Source of the DNA: Budorcas taxicolor
Taxonomy: Eukaryota > Chordata > Mammalia > Artiodactyla > Bovidae
Direction: 5' to 3'
NCBI RefSeq assembly: GCF_023091745.1
Contig: NC_068910.1
Span: 52,873,272 to 52,937,271 of the forward strand
DNA: 64,000 nucleotides
Notes under the pieces: model-generated
The model's input: only the letters and a program-made list of their open reading frames with translations
What the model was told of the DNA's origin: nothing
Databases searched by the model: none
Translations under genes and position numbers: made by a program
Part shown: in pieces, positions 56,708 to 64,000 of the stretch
Position numbering within the stretch: the first letter of the stretch is position 1
Layout of the letters: each line of letters opens with the position of its first letter

Positions 56708-58298
56708 CGTCTTCCGTAGTCTGAACTCTATTCAGCACCAAATAAAAGTCACGCTTAAAAGTGTGTGAAGACTGAATCCAAGAAGTCTTAGGATTGGATT
56801 TTACCGTATGAAATGTTTCATATTGAAAACATAGGATGACCTTCCTAATGAGCTGGACGAGAGGCGCACCTGGCCCGCGTCCCCGCCGGGAGAGAGCGCA
56901 CCGGCCGCGCAGGTAGGCTGCCTGCCCCTCTGCCCGAGGCGCCGGCGCACACAGGTCCGGAGCAGCCTCCGCTGTCTTTCTACACTGTATGCGGTTTGGA
57001 GATGAATGTAGATGTACTGTGGGCATTGACATTTCTGGGCCACTGTGGTGTCTGTGGCCTGGACCTTATGCTGACCTGGGCGGGGACGGGCCGCCGCGGA
57101 CATGGGCCGCCCGGTGGTCAGGGGAGAGGCACGGCGCTTCTCGGGAAAATCATGTCTAAGGGTGTGCGTCTGCCGGGATCATGCCGGATCGGGAGGATCC
57201 AAGCCAGGAAGACGGGCTTGAAGCAAACTGCATTATCAAGAGTACCTTGGTGAGAGGATCAGTGTAAATCCTAATAGGTACAAAGACTTTTGTGTTTTTG
57301 CTTTGTCACAGATTTATTGAAAACCTTTTTGCTTCTGCTTCCATTTTTAGCATTTGTTTCTGGTTTTCATTTTTGAATCCCAATGCCTTTTAAACTCATG
57401 TGGTTTTCTTTCTCCTTTCTCTCTCTATCTCCAACCACTTAGCAACCGCCTCCCCTCACCCCCTTCCTGTTAAAACATTTTTAAAGCCCTGTCCCGTACA
57501 TTGGAAATACACATAAGCAGGACAAAACAGTGTGATGGTTCGTAACTTGGTGTTAAGGGGTCATTATCAGGAGTTGAAATTATTCTCGGAACACTAGACA
57601 TCACAAACACTATCTTGCACCATCAAAATTCTTACTTCTTGAGCTTTAGTACAATCATGGATAACATTCTGGTGATTATTTAGGGACTTTTATACACCAC
57701 ATAATAGCTTCTTTTTTCTATAAAGAGTGCCTCTTTCACAAAACCAAATGCTTGTCGGCCAGTATACTTCTCAAAGGGAATCACTGTTTTTGCAATTTTT
57801 TCTACTATCTTTCTCTCTTCCCTTCACCCAAAGCCTTCCCAAAATTCATCAGCAAGCATTTGAGGCCTGTGGTGTACTAGACACAAATAGAAAAAACAAA
57901 ACACTTCGATTGCATTTTAATTATACCACCTCTGTCTATTTACCTAGTATCTTGGTTTTGAGTGTTCTATTTGATGCTTGAGTTTGAAATCTCTCCCCAA
58001 AGACAAAACTGCTCCAGTGGGTAAAAGCTTTGTATTTTGTTTTATTCGTAAAGGGGGTTATTTGATATTAAAAAAAGGAAGTACTGTCTTTAAATATTCC
58101 ATCTTTGGCCTGAAAGTACCCCTCACTTGTATAGCCCCAAGCGGGAGAGCTTTCCTTTCTGTCATTTCCCCTTTGCTTTCCTACGACCACATGTTTTCTG
58201 TACCAATCACTTGGGAAAGAAGTGAGCTTTCTCTTCATTGTTTTAGAGTTTTGCTTGTCTATTTAGCATTCCTTTTTGAGTCTCAAGATTTATGGAAC

Positions 58299-58304
58299 AA
58301 TAAA
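58299..58304 (+). promoter_or_regulatory. UBP1: Alternative UBP1 polyadenylation signal (proximal)
   Basis: AATAAA in the context ggaacaataaatgtc, followed by gctgtgtgct. It would shorten the 3' UTR by about 200 bases relative to the distal signal. Confidence 0.4.
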
Positions 58305-58498
58305 TGTCATTTAATGCTGTGTGCTATTTTGAATTCATCAGGTTTTTACAAGCGGGGTTAAAAAAAAAAGCTCGTCAAACTTGAAATTACACCAAGCAGC
58401 ATTGAACATTAGTCTGTCCCAGTGAAACAGGTTAAATTATGGCACCAGCAAATTTGCTACTTTGTTTTTTTAATAGTAGGATGTACACATTTCAGTAT

Positions 58499-58504
58499 AA
58501 TAAA
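58499..58504 (+). promoter_or_regulatory. UBP1: Likely UBP1 polyadenylation signal (distal)
   Basis: AATAAA is followed about 15-35 bases later by a T/GT-rich stretch (gattgtttttg, tgtgtgtctc) suitable as a downstream cleavage element. It is the best-formed of the candidates after the UBP1 stop. Confidence 0.6.
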
Positions 58505-59261
58505 TGTTTTCCGATTGTTTTTGCAAATGTGTGTCTCATTTAAAATCCAAGTTCCTGCCAGTGTCACTGCGTGTCATAGAGTCAAGCGGTTCACTACATA
58601 TGTTCTGAGTGCACACCAGTCCAAATGGCGTTAGAAGAGCTGGTGGGGATGTGTTTTCCTTTCAGTTTGTTGTTTTCTCAAAGCAAATGCAGCTGAGGAC
58701 AGGTCATCCAGTGATTGTTCCACGCTTACATTTTAAAGAGGAAGCAAACCTGACTTCCTTAACAGAGGTCCTGCTGTTCTGTAACTGCAGCCCTGTGTCA
58801 TTCAGCCAGAGTCCAATAGCTTTGAGAGGTTGTATCCAAGCTCCCAAGAGAGACTGTATAGAAGGTCCTGGTCATTTAAAATTTTAAAACGGAACTGCAC
58901 TCACAGTTTTCTGCAGCACCCACTTTCCCCATACACAGTGGTGTAAATGTATATTTAAATAACTGCTATGGCATACATACAATTTTTAGATCAGGAAATA
59001 CTAGAGTATATAATAAGGCTGCAAAATCACCAGGACTAATGCTTTTTCTGATAATCCTCTTAACTGATATTTATCTATCTGCCTTCTCTCCCCAGAATGC
59101 AACTGAGGTCTTGTATTCTAAATGATTCTAAAACTTTCCACCTAATAGAACCCTAACTCTATTAGAACTATTGCTGGTCGTGGGAAATTTCTCTTCTGCT
59201 ATTTCTCTTCAGCTTCTCAGGAGCTCTGGGCTTTTAAGTTTGGTTGCTAAGAAGGGTTAGC

Positions 59262-59330
59262 ACAGAGGTTCAGTGAAGGTCACAAGTCTGGCAGCACAGA
59301 GTAGAAATCAGATCACCTTATCAGATTTCA
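59262..59330 (+). mobile_element. MIR-like fragment
   Basis: cacagaggttcagtgaaggt, then cacaagtctggcagcacaga. It matches the conserved MIR core pattern with losses. Confidence 0.45.
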
Positions 59331-59426
59331 GATAACAGAATGCCTGAGTTTGGAAAATGATTTTGGTCAGATATGTCTGCCACAAGATAATAGCAATAAA
59401 ACCCTCTGACGTAAGCACTGCAATGG

Positions 59427-60381
59427 TTTATTCATTTTATATTATATAAGTCTCAAAGGTGCCAACACTTTTTACTGAGCTGAGTTTTAAGTGTGTAAAA
59501 TTTTTGAATAGTTCTGGTGTAACTTGATTTCTAACACTTAAAATAAACTTGGAAAAGAATCACACCCATTCTACATGCATCCATTATTTTTAATTGACTG
59601 TAGTACAGATAACTTGAGCCTTAACTTCTCTTTCTTTAAGGTCCCCAGATTCTGTGAGAGGTGACAGGATTTGCTCCCTTCGTGCTGCCGCCTACCCCAG
59701 AGCTCACGATCTGTCATCAGGCAGCACGGGGTCTGAGCTGCTTCTGTTCCATTTCTGGTCCCCGAGAGGACCTAGGGCGAGTTGACAGAAAGGTGGAGAC
59801 CCTGCTCCACCCTTTCTAGAGTCCTCATTCTTTGGTGTCTCACGGAAACCTATTACCTTGCCTTCCAAGTAAGTCTCCAAATAGAAAACTGTCAGGCATT
59901 GTGAATTTGCAATATAGTTACTTCAATAAAGTTGCTATTTTAACCTTCAAAGTGGAGACGTCCTGCTAATCAAAGTGGACTCCTGAATAAAAGGAGGTCA
60001 TTGGCTTAAGCATCAGGTAGAAAATCAACAGCTTATTTTTCTGCTCAGTTTGTGCTAACGCTGATGGTCTGTTGAAGAATGCTGGCAAAGCCGAGGGTGG
60101 GAATTTTGTACCTAGGGCAGCGCCACCTCTTGAGATCCAGGTTTCCTGTGCGGTCCTGGCTGCACTAAGACCACCCCTGCTCTTTGTTAGCTGACACGAG
60201 GCTTTGAACTGATTGCATCACAGCAGAACAAAGGTAAAAACTATCACCAGAAGTACCGCAGTCCCTGCACAAGTCTTTTACCTGTAAGCGCCTTTCTCAC
60301 CGGAGAATCAACAGAGCTGGGTGATGGCGGAGAACGGCACACCGAGTGCTCCGGGCAGGCCCCGCGGCCCGCGGGCGGCCG
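59427..60381 (-). other. FBXL2: FBXL2 3' UTR candidate (end inferred)
   Basis: This is the region after the FBXL2 stop on the minus strand. The first AATAAA reading on that strand that I see is at 59427-59432 (TTTATT on +). An ATTAAA candidate lies near 59588. If right, about 0.9 kb would separate the UBP1 and FBXL2 transcript ends. A MIR-like fragment overlaps near 59262-59330. Confidence 0.35.
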
Positions 60382-60489
60382 TCAGAGGATGACACAGCAC
60401 CTGCAGAGCCGCGGCCCGCCGCCTCCCGCGGCCGTGGGCGGGGTGACGGGAGCGAAGTAGGCGTGGACTCGGACGTGAGGGAGCTGCGC
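60382..60489 (-). CDS. FBXL2: FBXL2 last coding exon with CaaX prenylation box
   Basis: On the minus strand the acceptor is cctttcag. It has 35 codons and TGA (60382-60384), reading AQLPHVRVHAYFAPVTPPTA, then AGGGGPRLCRCCVIL. The final C-V-I-L is a CaaX box, and terminal Leu predicts geranylgeranylation. The preceding Cys could be a second lipid site. HVRVHAYFAPVTPPTA is nearly identical to human FBXL2. The tail just before LCRCCVIL is Gly-rich, unlike the human AVAGSGQ. Confidence 0.96.
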   Translation of the reverse strand, partial: AQLPHVRVHAYFAPVTPPTAAGGGGPRLCRCCVIL

Positions 60490-61316
60490 CTGAAAGCGAC
60501 GGGAGAAGCACCGGCTAAAGACCTGTGACCTGTGAGCAGGAGGGCAACTACCCGCGTGATCCCAGGAAAGCCCAAGCTAAGAGACAGTCCCCGTCCCTGT
60601 GTGCAAACCAAGTGGTGAGGGGTAGCGCCGAGGCCTGCTTGGGGTCTACGTGCAGAGCTGCCTGAGCTTCTAAGCATATTCAAGAGCAAGGGCAGCACAG
60701 CTGGGCTACGCGGGGAAGGGACGCCGCCGCTACGAAGGCTCTTTACCTGGAAATTAGCAAAGGTCAAGCCTACTGATAACGCCTTCAGTTGTTTTGCCCA
60801 GACCCATTCTAGAAGCGGAATCTTCCCGGATGGACGCTAAGAAGAAGGTTTTGAACAAGTCTAGGGACTTCCCTGGTGGCTCAGACGGTAAAAGCATCTC
60901 CCTACAATGCAGGAGACCTGGGTTCAGTTCCTGGGTTGGGAAGATCCCCTGGAGAAGCAAATGGCAACCCATTCCAGTATTCATAAGTCTAAGGAGGTAG
61001 CTGGTGTAACTCGGCCCCAGGCAGAACGGAGGAAACGGAGGCTGGGTCTCCGCGCCTGCTGTCGCCTGGGCAGCTCTGCCGGCTCGGCGGCTGCCCGGCT
61101 TACCCGCATGCGCTTGATACCGGCTCGGGTGACTTGCTGGCAGTCGTAGAGCTCCAGGCGCTCCAGGCCGCGGCAGTGCTCCAGGTGCTCCAGGGCCACG
61201 TCGGTGATGAGCAGGCAGTTGTCCAGCTCCAGCACCCGCAGCCTCTCGTGGCCACAGGGGCTGTTGCTTAGGTGCAGGATGCCGTCGTCCGTGATGAGCT
61301 CGCAGTGGGACAGGCT
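60382..61316 (-). CDS. FBXL2: FBXL2, F-box/leucine-rich-repeat protein 2; last two coding exons
   Basis: FBXL2 is the substrate-recognition subunit of an SCF (SKP1-CUL1-F-box) ubiquitin ligase that docks on membranes through C-terminal geranylgeranylation. Only the final 106 residues are here, in two exons (61104-61316 and 60382-60489) separated by a 614-bp intron. The sequence shows the last leucine-rich repeats (SLSHCELITDDGILHLSNS, VLELDNCLLITDVALEHLE, LERLELYDCQQVTRAGIKR), then a Pro/Gly tail and the CaaX box CVIL. Splice borders are ttccag acceptor, CGG|gtaagc donor and tttcag acceptor, all phase 0. The F-box and earlier repeats lie beyond the right edge. The gene converges on UBP1, with the two stop codons 3.7 kb apart. 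Confidence 0.96.
60866..60985 (+). mobile_element. 3'-truncated Bov-tA SINE in FBXL2 last intron
   Basis: gggacttccctggtggctca, atgcaggagacctgggttca and aaatggcaacccattccagt. It ends about 118 bp from the FBXL2 penultimate exon. Confidence 0.9.
61104..61316 (-). CDS. FBXL2: FBXL2 penultimate coding exon: final leucine-rich repeats
   Basis: On the minus strand the acceptor is ccttccag and the donor is CGG|gtaagc. It has 71 codons, phase 0 at both ends, starting SLSHCELITDDGILHLSNSP and ending QQVTRAGIKRMR. Three LRR cores of the LxxLxLxxC type are visible. LEHC replaces LENC of human as I remember it. The exon is strongly CpG-rich. Confidence 0.97.
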
Positions 61317-62089
61317 CTGGAAGGAGGGGAGGCGCCGTGTCTGCAGGAACCACAGTTCGGGAGGAGGGAGGCTGGGCCTGGGGGCAGCGGCCTCTCTCAT
61401 CGTCCCCCCGGGGGTAGGGAATGGAACCGACACTGCAGGGGACGGTCCGTGCCGAGAGGACCCTGAACTCACCTCTTCCCGCAAACAGCGAGTCTACAGC
61501 TACACAGGGACCGGCTGCCTCCGGAAAAAAACACAAGAGCCAGCTGGCCAACTTCTCCACGCTGGGCAGAGAGGAGCCGGTGCAAGTGGGCAGGGGAGGC
61601 CGTGGCCTGTCGTGAGCCCCACCCCTGAGAGCAGAGACCCCCATCAGGAGGGAACTCTAAACCTGGCGTTTTTCACTGAACCCCACATGGGGTGCCAGCG
61701 TCTCCAGAGGCAGGTCTCACAGCTGCCTGGTGCCCCAGTCTTTGTGTATGGGACACTCCTTGCTCACCTGACCCTGATGGCCGAAGGGGGCTTATATTCC
61801 CGGGTCTCATGGACTTTTAACGCGAGAAGAGATTCTTGGCAGACTACCACCCCCAGGCACTGTACGGGCAGCAAGCTGAAACACCCCGTCTTTCTGGCAA
61901 GAGGCCTGTGTGCTTGCCCAGGAGCTGATGGGGCAGCCTTCAGGTCAGGTGCCGTCAAGAGGCCCCCAGATGTGCTCCCAGCCAAGACAGGCAGATGTGC
62001 TGGCCCTCTGCTGGGCCCCCAGAGAGGAGTTCACGCCCTCCTCTGGAAAACTACCAGAGGCCACGGAGCTGAACAGCCCTGAACCGAAA
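61317..62089. other. FBXL2 intron, GC-rich, no repeat recognised
   Basis: The sequence upstream (in FBXL2 sense) of its penultimate exon. A long + strand frame at 61204-62082 is antisense to the exon and intron and is not supported as coding. Confidence 0.5.
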
Positions 62090-62485
62090 AACACAGCAGA
62101 GGGTTTCAAGAGCAGACTGGATGAAGCAGATAAAAGGACCGGTGACTTGACAAACTGGTAGTGAAAATCACCCAATCAGAGCAGCAGAAAGGAAAAAAAT
62201 ACAGTCTAATGGACTTACAGGACAGCATCAAGTGGACTAACATTCTCATTATAAGGGATTATAATCAAGATGTGAAAAGTTGAAAGAATCTTAAAAGCAG
62301 CAAGAGAAAAACAACTTGTTATGTGCAAGGGAATTCCCATAAGACTATCAGCAGATTTTTCCGGAGAAATTTTGCAGGCAGGCCTGAAAGGAGGGGCACG
62401 ATACAAGTGCGGAAAGAAAAGGGTAAAAAATTCCAACCAAGAATACCAGCAAGGTTATCATTTGGAACTGGAGGAGAGGGGGGGA
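62090..62485 (+). mobile_element. L1 ORF1 fragment
   Basis: A + strand frame reads CKGIPIRLSADFSGEILQAG, clearly L1 ORF1p C-terminal sequence and homologous to the stretch encoded in L1 no. 2. Upstream text (agcagactggatgaagcaga) fits ORF1 too. It is antisense to FBXL2. Confidence 0.82.
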
Positions 62486-62600
62486 ATTCCCTGGAGGTCC
62501 ACTGACTACAACTCAGCTTTCACTGCCAGGGCCCAGGTTCCATCCCTGTTGGGGAACTAAAATACTCGGAGCCACACAGCACAGCACACGCCACACACAT
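62485..62600 (+). mobile_element. CHR-type SINE
   Basis: Forward CHR: ggaattccctggaggtccac, ccagggcccaggttccatcc and ttggggaactaaaatactcg. It abuts the L1 ORF1 fragment. Confidence 0.85.
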
Positions 62601-63950
62601 GAGCCACCTTACAAGTGTTAAAGGGACCCTGTTAAGCTAAAAAGGGCACTAATTATAACAACATATATGAAAGCATAAATCTCACTGGTAAAGGCTATAA
62701 TAAATCAGGGTGAAAGCTAAAACACTGTAGTATCCACAAAGTAACACAGCGTTTATTGGTTAGAATTCTTTATTCTTTAATAGCTAAAATTATTGGATAG
62801 CTTTTAGGAGCAATGAGCTGCACTGATATTTTTTAAAAGCCCAAGAAACTGGCTCCGGTACTAAGTGGAAGCCAGCCCCTCAACGTCACTGAAACCCGCT
62901 GATGGCATGTCCTGCAGGCTGCGAACCGAAGGGCCGAGGCAGCTCCTTAACCGCTGCACAAGCTTCCTGCACTCCTCTGGGCTCTCTCGAATCTGGAGTC
63001 CCCCTTGTTTGCATCCGTTTCCCTTTCAGACAGCCTTCTAGATTTAGGGTTTTTGAGAGGACAAGGCCCGTCCTCCCGAGGGTCGCAGAGCAGTTCCTTG
63101 AAATTCGTATGAAAAATGAACAGGACAGCCTGGGGGGCCTGAAGCGCAGCAGATGAGGTGTGAGCGCCGCCTGCTAGGACTGGTCACTCCCCCCACTGCT
63201 TCCTGCTGCAGACCTCTAGTGAAAGATGACCACGTTTCACAATTCTGGGCCCTGCCTCCTCTCAGGGGCTGGGGGAGGGCCCCCTGGGGCGACAGCAGAG
63301 CACCGTCAGCCCTTCCCCAGGGAGGCGGGCCCCGGCTGCGTGTCAACACCACCCACGCTGCCGCTCACCCTCGACTCCACCTGGGGGCCCACAGGCATGG
63401 CGACCGTGTCCGCCCTCAAAGTGGGGAAGGCCCTGGAGTATCCCTCAGAGGGACCCGGACACACCCTGCCCTGCAGATTCTGGGTAGGGTAACGGCCACC
63501 TCCCCTGACGAATGACCCTGTCACTCTCCAGAGGCTAGGGCAAGGTCTGGCACGGGCGCCCCTCCCGCAAGACACGCTTGTAGCAAATCTGGATTTCGGC
63601 TCACCTGTCTCCCTGCTCTTCTAATAATCCTCCATGCTTTTTTCTCGTTTTCTTTACTTGAGGCCCTTATTTGGGGTTTTCTTAGAGTGTCTCTTAAGTC
63701 CTTTTTCTGGGAGTTGCTTGTATGAGTACAGGGAAAAACAGAAGATTTCCGTCACTGGAACCCCCGCTGGGGCAGCAGTCTTTGAATAACATTTCCTGCT
63801 GGAGTGGACCCCGCGCTCCAGGAGCTGGGGAGCTGGTGGGAGTCCAAGACCAGGGTATCTCAGGGTCAGGGAAGGGCAGAGAGAGCCTGGGCAACTGAGG
63901 GGAAGCAGGTTAAACCAGAACAAAGCAGGGACTCCTAACCTTCCTCACAC
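62601..63950. other. FBXL2 intron, unassigned
   Basis: No further FBXL2 exon is detectable. I looked for the preceding LRR exon on the minus strand and did not find it. Several overlapping frames of 60-120 codons lack any support. Confidence 0.5.
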
Positions 63951-64000
63951 CTCGGGGACAAGGGTGTCTCGAGGACAAGGGTGTCTCGGGGGCAAGGGGA
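63951..64000. repeat. 17-bp minisatellite running to the window edge
   Basis: Three consecutive units: ctcggggacaagggtgt (63951), ctcgaggacaagggtgt (63968) and a partial third from 63985. The array may continue beyond the window. Confidence 0.88.

Larger units (their letters stand above)
56708..58525 (+). other. UBP1: UBP1 3' UTR (approximate 3' end)
   Basis: This is the sequence from the UBP1 stop to just past the AATAAA at 58499. It has no recognised SINE and no supported reading frame. An early AATAAA at 56741 lies only 34 bases after the stop. The end is inferred from the polyadenylation signals, not observed. Confidence 0.6.

Noticed and set aside
60754..61644. 296-codon minus-strand frame overlapping the FBXL2 exon
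   Set aside because: It is out of frame with the FBXL2 exon at 61104-61316. The real exon is in another frame and is bounded by splice sites.
61204..62082. 292-codon + strand frame antisense to FBXL2
   Set aside because: An antisense shadow of the GC-rich FBXL2 exon and intron, with no domain or splice evidence.

Overview
This window is nuclear DNA of a bovid ruminant (cattle or a close relative), read inside two neighbouring protein-coding genes. The organism call rests on dense ruminant or cetartiodactyl retroposons: tRNA-Glu-derived Bov-tA SINEs, Bov-A2 SINEs with (CAG)n tails, CHR-family SINEs and BovB (RTE) LINE pieces. There is no prokaryotic, phage, plasmid, CRISPR or operon-like content. 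Open reading frames outside the exons below are retroposon sequence or chance.

Gene 1, on the + strand, is UBP1 (LBP-1a/LBP-1b, a CP2/Grainyhead-family transcription factor). Fifteen consecutive coding exons lie between 11232 and 56707, all with GT/AG borders and consistent phase. They encode 498 residues, about the last 92% of the protein. The first coding exon lies upstream of the window. Domain order is CP2 DNA-binding domain (exons 2-7), alternative 36-codon basic cassette (exon 8), Ser/Pro linker (exons 9-10), SAM-like domain (exons 11-12), low-complexity linker (exon 13) and C-terminal oligomerisation domain (exons 14-16). The 3' UTR probably ends near 58.52 kb.

Gene 2, on the - strand and converging on UBP1, is FBXL2 (geranylgeranylated F-box/LRR ubiquitin-ligase subunit). 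Its last two coding exons are at 61104-61316 and 60382-60489, ending in the CaaX motif CVIL. The UBP1-FBXL2 tail-to-tail pair supports both identifications.

Layout: 1-11231 is UBP1 intron 1, mostly old antisense L1 with SINE insertions and a U6 snRNA-L1 chimeric retropseudogene at 2221-2757. 11384-33648 is a 22-kb intron holding two long antisense L1 elements, the second containing BovB with a Bov-A2 nested inside it. 33649-56707 holds the remaining UBP1 exons with lighter repeat load. 56708-60381 is the convergent 3' UTR/intergenic zone. 60382-64000 is FBXL2 exons and intron.

The observations most worth a second look are the U6-L1 chimera with target-site duplication, the three-level nested insertion, in-frame tandem splice donors at exon 13, a CpG/NRF1-motif cluster beside exon 13, and a serine-to-leucine difference in the SAM-like domain. 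I see no sign of a novel multigene system. Statements about human proteins and repeat families are from memory, without alignment software.
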